NCBI GenBank assembly: GCA_023247275.1
Contig: JAHFGT010000009.1
Span: 1-45,718 of the forward strand
From: Candidatus Omnitrophota bacterium
GTDB taxonomy: Bacteria; Omnitrophota; Gorgyraeia; Aquiviventales; Aquiviventaceae
DNA length: 45,718 nt
Direction: 5' to 3'
The notes beneath the pieces were generated by a model. It worked only from the letters and a program-made list of their open reading frames with translations. It was not told the origin of the DNA and searched no databases. How positions within the stretch are numbered: position 1 is the first letter of the stretch; every line of letters starts with the position of its first letter. The translations under genes and the position numbers were made by a program. Of this stretch, positions 15,800 through 24,423 are shown piece by piece.

Positions 15800-16065
15800 A
15801 GTACCTGCGCCAGCATTGCCGATTCCTCAACATGGAGGTCTGGGAGATTGCCACCAAGCCCAAGGATGGAGACTGGAGCATTGCGAACTGCCTGGACAAG
15901 CAAGATTCTTGTCGTGATCGCCATTGCGCGCTCACCGGACATGGACGGCGCTGGCCATTTGACGAACCTGCCGGCTTGGCTGCCAAGCCGGTCAGGCGAC
16001 GTCAGCGAACGCGAACGCTGGTGCAGGTCCGACGGATCAGCGAACCGTCATCAGCCGATAGGTGA
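15772..16065 (+). CDS. Possible small Cys-rich protein
   Basis: 97 codons from ATG 15772, overlapping the methyltransferase end by 28 bp and the convergent dehydrogenase end by 29 bp. The first ~68 residues look protein-like (YLRQHCRFLNMEVWEIA, then GDWSIANCLDKQDSC, then RDRHCALTGHG) and hold four Cys and two His, which could bind zinc. The last ~30 residues are Arg-rich and look like read-through. No SD is seen. Real or spurious cannot be settled here. Confidence 0.4.
   Translation: MPRPQRPQIKYLRQHCRFLNMEVWEIATKPKDGDWSIANCLDKQDSCRDRHCALTGHGRRWPFDEPAGLAAKPVRRRQRTRTLVQVRRISEPSSADR
15967..15996. terminator. Strong hairpin between convergent genes
   Basis: CCGGCTTGG (15971-15979) pairs with CCAAGCCGG (15983-15991) around a 3-nt loop; CCTG/CAGG extend it across one bulge. 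There is no T-tract, so terminator function is uncertain. It lies inside the possible small Cys-rich gene. Confidence 0.35.
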
Positions 16066-16843
16066 TGGCCGCGGCAAGTTGCCGCGGCACCAGCCGAGTC
16101 GCCCACGTCAAGACCCCATTGATCAGACCTGGAACGCAGCTGGGCCGGCGACGCACCATGGCGCGCAAAGCGATTCGAACCACCTGGGCGCTGGTCATCA
16201 TCGTCAAGCGCTGAAACCGGCTCTGGGCCTGACCAGCGACGGCGAGAAAGTCGGTCGCGGTGATTCCTGGGGAGACCACCGTGCAATTGACCCCGGTCGC
16301 GCGCAGCTCATAGTGCAGCGCTTCTCCAAAAAACAGGATAAAGGTTTTCGCCGCGGAATAGACCGCATAGGTGGGCGACGGCTGGTACGCGCCGATCGAC
16401 GAGATCAACAGGATCTGACCGGACTTGCGGGCCGCCATCTGCGCGGCGAACAGCTTGGTCAGATGCACCACCGCGAGCAGGTCCACTGCCAGCATCTCGC
16501 GCTCGCGTGGCCACGGGACGCTGAGAAACTCGCCATACAACCCGAAGCCGGCATTGTTGATCAGCACGTCGACGGTGATGGCCCGCCGCTGAATCTCAGC
16601 GTAGAGCCGCGGCGGCGAGTCCGGATCCGCTAAATCTGTCGGGATGACGTCGACGCGAATCTGATGGCGTGTCTGCAGCTCTTGACGAAGCGACTCGAGG
16701 CGATCCTGCCGACGAGCCACGAGAATAAGCTGGCAGCCGGCCGCCGCGAGCTGGCGGGCAAACTCCATCCCAAGGCCGCTGGAGGCGCCGGTCACCAGCG
16801 CCGTCTTGCCAGCACAGGCTGTGGTCAGCGAAAGGGGTGGCAC
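16037..16843 (-). CDS. Short-chain dehydrogenase/reductase
   Basis: 268 residues, classical SDR. Cofactor motif TGASSGLG (18-25), VARR (a basic residue after strand 2, favouring NADP), LINNAG, catalytic Ser in ISSIGAY and YSAAK (Tyr/Lys). The C-terminal part (about 215-268) is hydrophobic and basic, as in the membrane-associated DltE-like SDRs. The start is GTG 16843; a TAAGAT -10-like box (16850-16855, minus) would put the transcript start on the GTG itself. The substrate is unknown. Confidence 0.88.
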   Translation of the reverse strand: MPPLSLTTACAGKTALVTGASSGLGMEFARQLAAAGCQLILVARRQDRLESLRQELQTRHQIRVDVIPTDLADPDSPPRLYAEIQRRAITVDVLINNAGFGLYGEFLSVPWPREREMLAVDLLAVVHLTKLFAAQMAARKSGQILLISSIGAYQPSPTYAVYSAAKTFILFFGEALHYELRATGVNCTVVSPGITATDFLAVAGQAQSRFQRLTMMTSAQVVRIALRAMVRRRPSCVPGLINGVLTWATRLVPRQLAAAITYRLMTVR

Positions 16844-16917
16844 ACAGCTATCTTACCTACACTATGGGTCACACCCCAAGCGTGAATCTCCCGCACGGGG
16901 TCTCACCCCCTCCTTCA

Positions 16918-16976
16918 TCGGGGACAGCCTCTGATTTCCTGGTACCAAAACATGGGAAATCAGTGGCTGTCCCCGA
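16918..16976. repeat. REP-like palindrome (22-bp arms)
   Basis: Left arm 16918-16939 (TCGGGGACAGCC, T, CTGATTTCC) and right arm 16955-16976 (GGAAATCAG, T, GGCTGTCCCCGA) are complementary apart from one central T/T mismatch, with a 15-nt loop. The GGGGACAG...CTGTCCCC form resembles palindromes mobilised by REP-associated tyrosine transposases, but none is encoded here. Confidence 0.6.
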
Positions 16977-16995
16977 TTAGGACTGCCATCAGACG

Positions 16996-17004
16996 TGCTA
17001 CAAT
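16996..17004 (+). promoter_or_regulatory. Extended -10 promoter of the large glycosidase gene
   Basis: TGCTACAAT; the hexamer TACAAT is at 16999-17004. The predicted start falls at about 17011-17012, on or next to GTG 17012, so the mRNA may be leaderless. Confidence 0.5.
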
Positions 17005-17011
17005 ACCGCGC

Positions 17012-20000
17012 GTGGCCACCGCCCGTTTGTCCAGCGACGAATTTGTTATCGACCAGTATCTCACCGGCCGACCCTTCGCCAGTTTCCTGCCTGGGATCGC
17101 CGGGCCGGTGGGGATTCCGATGTGGGTGTTCTACGTGAATCGGGGTCAGGCCATCGCCGGATTCGGCCTGCAGGACAAAGATCATCCGATCATGGAGTTC
17201 CAGCCGGCGAATCGCGCGTATCGCACCGTTGCGCTCCAAGGGTTTCGCACGTTCATCCGATTCAGCGTCCGGGGCAAGGTCCAGGTGTATGAACCGTTCC
17301 GCCTCGATCAGCCAGGCGCGCCCCAGCGTCAGCAACGGATGCGGATCCGCCGGCACGACCTGGTACTTGAGGAATCCCACGCGCAGCTCGGGCTGGAGAT
17401 CAGCGTGCACTACACGACGTTGGCGAATCAGCCGATCGCCGGGTTGGCGCGCATGGTCACCCTGCGCAATCTGACCGCGCGTCCCCGAACGGTTGAGATC
17501 GTCGATGGCCTACCCGCCATGGTCCCGTCTGGGCTGCCGGACCGGTTCCTGAAAGACCTGAGCCGAACGATGGAAGCTTGGATCACCGTCGAGAACACGG
17601 CGCGTGGTGCGCCGCTGTTCCGACTCAAAGTGGACCCGCACGACCGACCCGAAGTCACGGTGCTGCGCCGCGGCAACTTCGCCGCTGGGTTCGTCGACGA
17701 GAATGGCCGCATCACCCCAACCGTTCCCATCATCGATCCAACGATTGTCTTTGGCGCTCACGAAGATCTCCAGCTGCCCGAGCGATTGTTCGAGCCGCGA
17801 TTCCACATCCCGCGTCGACCGTCAGCGCTGGATCGCACGCCAAGCGCGCTGGGCTATGCGACGATCCGATTGCCGGCCCGCGGCGAGCGAACGGTCTACG
17901 CCTTGTATGGCGCGGTCGACAGCCTGGACCAACTCAATGCATGGCTTCCACGCCTGCGACAGCCGAAGCTGTTCCACCAGAACGCGCGCGCGCAGCAGCA
18001 GCTCATCGATGAGCTGACCCAGCCGGTCGCGATGGCCAGTGGCGATCCCCGCATGGACGCCTACGTGCGCCAGACGTTTCTGGACAATGTATTGCGCGGC
18101 GGGGCCCCGGTTCGGGTCGGCGCAGCGGTGAATTCGCCGGCGGTCTATCTCTATGCGCGCAAGCATGGCGATCTCGAGCGCGACTATAACTATTTCGTGA
18201 TCCCGCCGACCTATTATTCGCAAGGCAACGCCAACTACCGCGACGTGAATCAAAACCGGCGCAACGATGTGTGGTTCTTCCCCTGGATCGGCGAGCACAA
18301 CGTCCGGACCTTCTTCAACCTGCTGCAAGCGGATGGATTTAATCCCCTTGTCTTCAACGGCACGCGGTTTGTCTGTCCCTCATTCAGCGGATCGTCGACG
18401 CTTCGAGCCCTGGTCACACAACCGTTCACCCCTGGCGAACTGTTGCAGCATCTGGAACAGGCCGGCGCGCTCGGCACTGGTTCGTCGGACGCGCTGGTGA
18501 GTGAGATCTTAGCCGCCGCCGAACCGATTGAAGATGCCGAGCCTGGCGAGGGGTTCTGGACCGATCACTGGACCTATAATTTGGACCTGCTCGAAAGTTA
18601 CCTGGCGGTCTATCCGGAACGACTGGCGGCTGTGTTGATCGGCGAACCGGTGTTCACATTTTATGACAACCCGTTTGTCGTCGTGCCCCGCCACCAACGA
18701 TACCGCATGGTCGATGGACGCCTGCGCCAAATGCACGCCGTCGTCAAGGATCCGGAAAAAGCCGAATTGATTGCCCGCCGAACCGAACGCCCTCACGTGG
18801 TTCGGGCTGCCCATGGTCGCGGCGAGATCTATCGGACCACCTTGCTGGCCAAACTGGTGTGCGTCGTGGCCAACAAGATCGCGTCGCTGGATCTTGATGG
18901 GATCGGGGTCGAAATGGAGGCCGGCAAGCCGAACTGGTTCGATGCGTTAAACGGGCTGCCAGGGTTGTTCGGCTCTTCGAGCTGCGAAACCTTCGAACTC
19001 AAGCGATGGCTGTTGTTCCTCCTCACCGTCTGCGAGCGGTTGGGGGATCAGCGTCCCGCGCGGGTGGCCGTGCCCCAAGAACTGCACGAGCTGCTGACCA
19101 CACTGGAGAGCCTGCTGCCCCTGCCAGCGGCAGCCTACTGGCAGCGGGCTGGCGACGCGAAGGAACGGTATCGCGAGCAGGTGCGGTTGGGATTTTCAGG
19201 CGCAGAGCATGCCCTGTCGTTCGATGAGCTGATTCGCTGGTTAACGCGGGCGCGCGATCGCATCAACCAGGCGCTTGTTCACGCGTACGATTCGGCCACT
19301 GGATTGTATACGAGTTATTTCTGCTACGAGATCACCAGCTGGCAGGACCAGGATGGCCACGTCCGGCCGACCGCATGGCGCCGGCACAACTTACCGCCAT
19401 TTCTCGAGGGGATGGTGCATGCGCTCCGCGTCGAGGCAGACCCAGCCCGCGCGCGCCAACTGCATGCCGCGGTACGCCGCAGCGGACTCTACGACCGCAA
19501 GTTGGGCATGTACCGGGTGTGTGCGTCCCTTGCCGACGAGTCACCAGACATCGGCCGCTGCCAGATCTTCAATCCAGGGTGGCTTGAGAATCAATCGGTC
19601 TGGCTCCACATGGAGTACAAATATTTGCTCGAGCTGTTACGCAGTGGATTAGCCGATGAATTTTACGCGGCGGCGAGGACCGCGCTGATTCCCTTTCAGC
19701 CACCGGCCCGGTACGGTCGCAGCATCCTCGAGAACTGTTCGTTTCTCGTCAGCAGCGTCTATGCCGATTCCACACTGCACGGCGCTGGATTCGTGGCGCG
19801 CCTGAGCGGGGCGACCGCCGAGTTCCTGCATCTGTGGCTGCTCATGCTGGTCGGCCGGCAGCCCCTTCGGGTGGATGGCCAGGGTCGACTCACCTTTCAC
19901 ATCGCGCCGCTATTGACGGGGAGGCTGTTCACGCGCCAGGGCCTGTGCACCTTTGTGTTATTCGGCCAGACGCAGGTCGTGTATCGAAACCGATCGCGTC

Positions 20001-20158
20001 GCCCGACGTATGGGGCTCAAGGAGTCGTGGCTCGCCATGTGCGATTGACCCCTTGCACCGGCCAGCCGATGGCCATTGAGGGAGCGACGATCCCCGCGCC
20101 GTATGCGGAACAGCTCCGACGCGGGGAGATCGTTCGCATGGAGGTCGAGTTTGCCTGA
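17012..20158 (+). CDS. Very large glycoside phosphorylase/hydrolase-like protein (cellobiose phosphorylase-like, COG3459 type)
   Basis: About 1048 residues from GTG 17012. The ATG at 16952 lies inside the palindrome and before the -10 box, so it is rejected. The N-terminal ~330 residues form a beta-sandwich; the middle and C-terminal parts look like an (alpha/alpha)6 barrel. Conserved-looking blocks include YNYFVIPPTYYSQGNANY, RDVNQNRRNDVWFFPWIGEH, FWTDHWTYNLDLLESYL, FNPGWLENQSVWLHMEYKY and SFLVSSVYADSTLHGAGF. These fit long proteins annotated as cellobiose phosphorylase-like (GH94-related). The acidic FWTDHWTYNLD block may hold the catalytic acid (inference). There is no signal peptide, so it acts in the cytoplasm, probably on an oligo- or polyglucan. 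The substrate cannot be named. Confidence 0.75.
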   Translation: MATARLSSDEFVIDQYLTGRPFASFLPGIAGPVGIPMWVFYVNRGQAIAGFGLQDKDHPIMEFQPANRAYRTVALQGFRTFIRFSVRGKVQVYEPFRLDQPGAPQRQQRMRIRRHDLVLEESHAQLGLEISVHYTTLANQPIAGLARMVTLRNLTARPRTVEIVDGLPAMVPSGLPDRFLKDLSRTMEAWITVENTARGAPLFRLKVDPHDRPEVTVLRRGNFAAGFVDENGRITPTVPIIDPTIVFGAHEDLQLPERLFEPRFHIPRRPSALDRTPSALGYATIRLPARGERTVYALYGAVDSLDQLNAWLPRLRQPKLFHQNARAQQQLIDELTQPVAMASGDPRMDAYVRQTFLDNVLRGGAPVRVGAAVNSPAVYLYARKHGDLERDYNYFVIPPTYYSQGNANYRDVNQNRRNDVWFFPWIGEHNVRTFFNLLQADGFNPLVFNGTRFVCPSFSGSSTLRALVTQPFTPGELLQHLEQAGALGTGSSDALVSEILAAAEPIEDAEPGEGFWTDHWTYNLDLLESYLAVYPERLAAVLIGEPVFTFYDNPFVVVPRHQRYRMVDGRLRQMHAVVKDPEKAELIARRTERPHVVRAAHGRGEIYRTTLLAKLVCVVANKIASLDLDGIGVEMEAGKPNWFDALNGLPGLFGSSSCETFELKRWLLFLLTVCERLGDQRPARVAVPQELHELLTTLESLLPLPAAAYWQRAGDAKERYREQVRLGFSGAEHALSFDELIRWLTRARDRINQALVHAYDSATGLYTSYFCYEITSWQDQDGHVRPTAWRRHNLPPFLEGMVHALRVEADPARARQLHAAVRRSGLYDRKLGMYRVCASLADESPDIGRCQIFNPGWLENQSVWLHMEYKYLLELLRSGLADEFYAAARTALIPFQPPARYGRSILENCSFLVSSVYADSTLHGAGFVARLSGATAEFLHLWLLMLVGRQPLRVDGQGRLTFHIAPLLTGRLFTRQGLCTFVLFGQTQVVYRNRSRRPTYGAQGVVARHVRLTPCTGQPMAIEGATIPAPYAEQLRRGEIVRMEVEFA

Positions 20159-20178
20159 CAGACGTTGAGCGCACCAGA

Positions 20179-20221
20179 AAAAGTGACCGTCACTTCCGGG
20201 GCGGAAGTGACGGTCACTTTT
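20179..20221. repeat. Perfect 19-bp palindrome, AGTGAC family, possible bidirectional terminator
   Basis: AAAAGTGACCGTCACTTCC (20179-20197) and its exact reverse complement (20203-20221) around GGGGC. It lies between two convergent genes and has A- and T-runs at the ends, so it could stop transcription both ways. A relative occurs at 45121-45163. Confidence 0.7.
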
Positions 20222-20244
20222 CTCACGCCGTCTATGCCACTCGA

Positions 20245-20931
20245 TTAATACGCGCGATCTCTCGAGGCCGGCTCAGATGGCGCCGGGCTGGGATTGAACG
20301 CGGAGCGAATGTCGATCGACTGCGCGAACTGCTGACCATCTTTGGTCATAAATCGCGCCTCAACCGACTGCCCGATCGCCAACTGGTCCAGCTCTCGCTT
20401 CTGCCCGCCCTGCCACACTATCGTGACATCCGGATCCAGCTCCAGCTGCGCGATCTGCCCGTTGGCTTCGCGGATCCTGACACTGCGACCGCCGATCAGG
20501 TCCAGGTCCAACTCGTGAATCGTCCCCTGAACCGAACCGATCGCTCCGGCCAATGCGCCTGGCTCCCCAGCGAGCTTCTCCTTGATCTCGATCATCTGCG
20601 CCATAGGCTTGCCATCTTTCGGCATCGTCCGCACTTCGACAGTCTGTCCCACTTTGAGGTGGTCAAGATTCACCTGCTGGCCATTCTGACGGACGGCTGT
20701 GGTGTCCGGATCCAGCGTCACCGTCAACACCTTGCCATCCGTTGATGCCACTTGCAGACTCCGGCCTGGCGGCACCAGGTCGACTTCTCGCACCGATCCG
20801 GTGATACGCGCGACGTCCTGACCCGACACTTCAGGTGCCCGCGACGGCGACTGTCCGGCTGCAAAAGCCAACGGGGCCATCCCGGCAACAGCGATCCCGA
20901 CTGCGATCCATTGCTTCCACACTATCCTCAT
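20245..20931 (-). CDS. Exported protein with two DUF5666-like repeats
   Basis: 228 residues: Sec signal (VGIAVAGMAPLAFAAG), then two similar beta domains of about 80 residues (ITGSVREVDLVPPGRSLQV and VQGTIHELDLDLIGGRSV). Each has a central LxPDxT(A/I)V segment and ends in GQ(T/S)VE(V/A)R. The fold is probably OB-like. Its role is unknown; it is likely periplasmic. It is convergent with the large glycosidase gene and has no operon partner. Confidence 0.75.
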   Translation of the reverse strand: MRIVWKQWIAVGIAVAGMAPLAFAAGQSPSRAPEVSGQDVARITGSVREVDLVPPGRSLQVASTDGKVLTVTLDPDTTAVRQNGQQVNLDHLKVGQTVEVRTMPKDGKPMAQMIEIKEKLAGEPGALAGAIGSVQGTIHELDLDLIGGRSVRIREANGQIAQLELDPDVTIVWQGGQKRELDQLAIGQSVEARFMTKDGQQFAQSIDIRSAFNPSPAPSEPASRDRAY

Positions 20932-21076
20932 CGCCCTTCCCTCCTTCTCTACTCTACCGCCACACTCCCTGCACCGAGTGAATCCAGATCACCGCTTCCT
21001 CGTCCAGTGTAGGAACGCAAGGTAAGCGGCGCATGACTTTTGGATTACAACTTGTTCATGTGGTCCCAGCTGGCGA

Positions 21077-21110
21077 GTGGGTCCCCACGGGCAGAGCCCG
21101 TGGCACCCAC
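21077..21110. repeat. Palindrome 1 of an intergenic pair
   Basis: GTGGGT..CCACGGGC (21077-21092) pairs with GCCCGTGG.ACCCAC (21096-21110) around AGA, with a 2/1-nt bulge. It lies in a 333-bp gene-free gap. Confidence 0.6.
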
Positions 21111-21123
21111 TTCATCGTCGTTC

Positions 21124-21173
21124 GATCCCTCGACTTCCACTCAGGATCGAACCCTGAGCAGAGTCGAAGGGTC
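21124..21173. repeat. Palindrome 2 of an intergenic pair
   Basis: GATCCCTCGACT..CTCAGG on the left and CCTGAG..AGTCGAAGGGTC on the right form an imperfect dyad. The CCCTTCGACT...CTCAGG form resembles dispersed palindromes found in many environmental bacterial genomes. Confidence 0.6.
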
Positions 21174-21264
21174 GCCAATGACGAAGTTGTCATCGCCATT
21201 TCATCCAACTGTCATCTCTCCCCCAGTAGAGTGAAACCGTATACCAGCGAGGAGGGGAACGCAC

Positions 21265-21513
21265 ATGAGAGAAAATTTTGGATGGTTTTTGTTGATCGGC
21301 CTTGTGGCCGGATGGCTGTCCGGGCAACTGATGCGTGGGCGAGGGTTCGGACTGTTCGGGAATCTGGCGATCGGCATCCTCGGCGCCCTGTTGGGTGGGC
21401 GACTGGCAGACGCGATGGGTGTGGCAGTCTATGGATTGGCTGGAGCGCTCTTGATGGCCGTACTCGGGGCTGTGATCCTACTGTTTCTGATCAGCCTCAT
21501 GAAGAGCGCCTAG
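21265..21513 (+). CDS. GlsB/YeaQ/YmgE family stress membrane protein
   Basis: 82 residues, three hydrophobic helices rich in Gly (FLLIGLVAGWLSGQLMRGRGFG, NLAIGILGALLGG, AGALLMAVLGAVILLFLI). This is the transglycosylase-associated-protein family, inner membrane, often induced by stress. GAGGAGG ends about 9 nt before ATG 21265. First gene of a three-gene set with DUF948 and YtxH proteins. Confidence 0.9.
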   Translation: MRENFGWFLLIGLVAGWLSGQLMRGRGFGLFGNLAIGILGALLGGRLADAMGVAVYGLAGALLMAVLGAVILLFLISLMKSA

Positions 21514-21532
21514 CTGCAGAGGAGCCAACGCC

Positions 21533-21967
21533 ATGGTGGCCCAGGCAGCTGCCGCACTCGCAGCGATCGCGTTGACGGTCTTGGTCCTGTATCTCATTCG
21601 CACGCTCCAGCGCGTGCAGCGAGCGGTGGAAAAGATGTACGAATTGTTGCGTGCCTTTTCTGTCGAGGCGACACCGACGCTGGTCGAGCTGCGCACAGCA
21701 ACGCAACACATGAATCGCATCGCAGAACGGGTCGAACGAGTGACGGCGACCGCAGAAGACGGGGTCGAGCACGCGGCTGACGTCCTACGAGCGGTCGGCG
21801 ACTGGAGTGGGACGATTCGACAGGCACAAGAGTTTACGCAGGACGTGTTGGACCACCAGGGACGCGCGGTTCGGATTCACTGGGCGAGCGTGCGGGCCGG
21901 GATTCGAGCCGCGACAAATATGCTCACTCACCGATGGCACACACGGAGGCACTCCAATGGTCGATGA
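21533..21967 (+). CDS. DUF948-like membrane-anchored coiled-coil protein
   Basis: 144 residues: one N-terminal membrane helix (about 4-24), then amphipathic helices with heptad character (VQRAVEKMYELLRAFSVEA, TATQHMNRIAERVERVT) and a basic C-terminus. DUF948 proteins often lie beside YtxH genes, as here, and are linked to general stress. The stop overlaps the next gene by 11 bp. Confidence 0.75.
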   Translation: MVAQAAAALAAIALTVLVLYLIRTLQRVQRAVEKMYELLRAFSVEATPTLVELRTATQHMNRIAERVERVTATAEDGVEHAADVLRAVGDWSGTIRQAQEFTQDVLDHQGRAVRIHWASVRAGIRAATNMLTHRWHTRRHSNGR

Positions 21968-22217
21968 AGCGTTTGACGCGCAAGACAGCGCATGCGGCTC
22001 GGCGTGGGCGTTTGTGTTGGGGTCGGCGATCGGGGTGGCGGCGGGACTCTTGTTAGCGCCACGTCCGGGCCGTGAGTCACGACAACGACTGCGGGAGTAC
22101 GGCCGCGACGTCAAGGAATATCTGCAAGAGAAAGGCGCGGCCGTCACCGACGCGGTGAAGGCTGGCCGCCGGGCCATGCAGGAAGAGCACGAGCGGCGGG
22201 GAGACATTGGCACGTAA
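21957..22217 (+). CDS. YtxH-domain stress protein
   Basis: About 86 residues. A Gly/Ala-rich membrane helix with the YtxH signature (FVLGSAIGVAAGLLLAPRPG), then a charged helix (RQRLREYGRDVKEYLQEK). ATG 21957 has GGAGG at 21945-21949; the open extension back to 21807 overlaps the DUF948 gene and is rejected. Confidence 0.85.
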   Translation: MVDEAFDAQDSACGSAWAFVLGSAIGVAAGLLLAPRPGRESRQRLREYGRDVKEYLQEKGAAVTDAVKAGRRAMQEEHERRGDIGT

Positions 22218-22249
22218 GTCACCCCACTGATCCTATCACCGGCTGTTAA

Positions 22250-22520
22250 CCGTCGAAGGTGGTCAACAACGCCGAGGAGATGTTTGATTCCACAGCGACG
22301 AACTTCATGTTCGGTGCTCCGCGAACTGTTCGGGCGGGTCTACCACGAAATGCTGGAGGATCTCCCCGCCGTCCGAACCTGCCGTGGTACACTGCTATCG
22401 CTTGCTCAATATCAGGATGACCTGCAACGATAGGGCGACCACGATGCTCGACTCCTGCCTGAAGGCAACCTGACGGCCGAAGAAATTGCGCGATGGACCG
22501 CCGCGTTTGACCATGCGTAG
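22250..22520 (+). pseudogene. Frameshifted, amber-interrupted gene remnant (3' fragment)
   Basis: Two frames give protein-like text that joins naturally. From 22259, VVNNAEEMFDSTATNFMFGA ends near 22318. In the next frame, LRELFGRVYHEMLEDLPAV, then RTCRGTLLSLAQYQDDLQR reach TAG at 22431-22433. The same frame goes on with GDHDARLLPEGNLTAEEIA to TAG 22518-22520. The amber lies where a Trp (TGG) would fit. I do not recognise the family. It looks like the 3' end of a decayed gene in front of treZ. Confidence 0.5.
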
Positions 22521-22545
22521 CCGTCGCCGATCATGATGAAGCTGG

Positions 22546-24423
22546 ATGCGTGACAGCTCAGTCAGGGGCCCGCAGCCGGTCAGATGGCAACTGCCGATCG
22601 GCGCGACCGTCCTGCCTGACGCAGTGGCCTTCCGCGTATGGGCCCCCACGCGGCAGCAAGTCGAGGTGGTGTTGTCTGACACCGGAACAGCCGTGCCAAT
22701 GGTGCGTGATTCGCACGGCTACTTCTCCACCACGCTCGCCGGTGTACGAGCCGGCGCTCTGTATACATACCGACTGGATGGCGGGGCACTGCGGCCAGAT
22801 CCGTGTGCTCGATTCCAGCCGCACGGGCCGCACGAGCCCTCGATGGTCATCGATCCGGTAGCGTACGCGTGGCACGATTCCTCATGGCCTGGGATCACGC
22901 TGCCGGGCCAGGTGATCTATGAGCTCCACGTCGGCACGTTCACGGCTGACGGCACGTTGGATGCTGCGGCACGTGAACTGGCCGAGCTGAGACGGCTTGG
23001 AGTCACCCTGGTCGAGTTGATGCCAATCGCTGAATTCCCCGGCCGGTGGAACTGGGGATATGACGGCGTCGGCCTCTACGCGCCCTCACATCTCTATGGG
23101 GACCCGCACGCGCTCAAGCGGTTTGTGGACCATGCCCATGCGCAAGGAATCGGGGTGCTGCTCGACGTGGTGTACAACCATCTCGGCCCTGACGGCAACT
23201 ACCTGCGGGAATTCAGCGAGTCGTATTTCACCGACCGGTATACGACCGATTGGGGGACGGCCATCAATTTTGATGGACCGGATTCCGGCCCGGTCCGAGC
23301 CTTCGTGCTGAATAACGCCTGCTATTGGGTGCACGAGTTTCACATCGATGGATTTCGGCTCGACGCGACGCAGAACATCTTTGACAACAGCCAGCCTCAT
23401 GTGCTCGCTGAGCTGTCGCAGCAAACCCGAGCGGTCGCTGGACGCCGATCCATCATTCTGATCGCGGAAAATGAGCCGCAACAGATCCACTACGTAGCAC
23501 CGGTGGCCCAGGGCGGGTATGGCATGGACGCGCTCTGGAACGACGATTTCCATCATGCGGCGCGCGTGGCGGTCACCGGCCAACGCGAAGCCTACTATGC
23601 GGACTATCGCGGCACGCCGCAAGAGCTGCTCTCCTCGATCACGCGCGGGTATCTGTACCAGGGTCAGTGCTCCTCGTGGCACCGTCAGCCGCGTGGCGCG
23701 GTGGTCACCGACGAGCCAGCGAGTTGCTTCGTCCATTTTCTGCAGAATCACGATCAGGTCGCCAACCACCCGACCGGCGAACGCCTCCATCGCCTGACGA
23801 CACCGGGCCGACTTCGCGCGCTCACCGCCCTGTTGCTGTTGGCCCCTGAAACGCCGCTGGTGTTCATGGGACAAGAATTCGCCGCCTCCTCACCCTTTCC
23901 ATTTTTCGCCGATCATCATGCGCAGTTGGCCCCGCTGGTCCAGGCCGGTCGCAAGAAATTCTTGGCCCGATTTCCCAGTTATGCGACCGCCCACGTTCAG
24001 GCGACAATCCCAGACCCGGCTGATCCGGCCACGTTCCAGCGATCCAAACTCAACTTGCTCGAACGCCACGCGCACGCGCCGGTCTATCGATTGCATCACG
24101 ATTTGCTCCAGCTTCGGCGTCAGGATCCGGTGCTCGCCGCCCAAGATCGTCGACACCTCGACGGAGCGGTCCTCGGTCCGGACGCCTTCATACTGCGGTT
24201 CTTCGATCCGCATGGCCACCATCGGCTGCTGCTCGTCAATCTCGGTGCCGCGCTCAGTCTTGACTCGGCGCCAGAGCCGCTGCTGGCGCCGGCGCCTCAT
24301 GCCGGATGGCAACTGATCTGGTCGAGCGACGCTCCCAGCTACGATGGCCCAGGCGCCTCCCATCCCTGCGCGCTGGGGACATGGACGCTCGCTGCAGAGA
24401 GCGCGGTCGTGCTAACACCATAA
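22546..24423 (+). CDS. treZ: Malto-oligosyltrehalose trehalohydrolase
   Basis: 625 residues, GH13. It releases trehalose from maltooligosyl-trehalose. An N-terminal Ig-like CBM48 domain (about 12-100) precedes the TIM barrel: YELHVGTFT (125-133), DVVYNHLGPDGNYL (207-220), GFRLDAT with nucleophile Asp273, IAENE with acid Glu308 (306-310) and FLQNHDQ with Asp403 (398-404). The FLQNHDQ block and full length fit TreZ better than branching enzyme. Its usual partner TreY is not in the window. The SD is weak. The gene directly follows a gene remnant. Confidence 0.9.
   Translation: MRDSSVRGPQPVRWQLPIGATVLPDAVAFRVWAPTRQQVEVVLSDTGTAVPMVRDSHGYFSTTLAGVRAGALYTYRLDGGALRPDPCARFQPHGPHEPSMVIDPVAYAWHDSSWPGITLPGQVIYELHVGTFTADGTLDAAARELAELRRLGVTLVELMPIAEFPGRWNWGYDGVGLYAPSHLYGDPHALKRFVDHAHAQGIGVLLDVVYNHLGPDGNYLREFSESYFTDRYTTDWGTAINFDGPDSGPVRAFVLNNACYWVHEFHIDGFRLDATQNIFDNSQPHVLAELSQQTRAVAGRRSIILIAENEPQQIHYVAPVAQGGYGMDALWNDDFHHAARVAVTGQREAYYADYRGTPQELLSSITRGYLYQGQCSSWHRQPRGAVVTDEPASCFVHFLQNHDQVANHPTGERLHRLTTPGRLRALTALLLLAPETPLVFMGQEFAASSPFPFFADHHAQLAPLVQAGRKKFLARFPSYATAHVQATIPDPADPATFQRSKLNLLERHAHAPVYRLHHDLLQLRRQDPVLAAQDRRHLDGAVLGPDAFILRFFDPHGHHRLLLVNLGAALSLDSAPEPLLAPAPHAGWQLIWSSDAPSYDGPGASHPCALGTWTLAAESAVVLTP

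Noticed and set aside
16952..17011. ATG 16952 as start of the large glycosidase gene
   Set aside because: It lies in the palindrome and upstream of the extended -10 box; GTG 17012 fits the promoter better.
21138..21160. Possible tRNA T-arm (GATCGAACCC)
   Set aside because: No acceptor or anticodon stems fit around it; it is part of the palindrome at 21124-21173.
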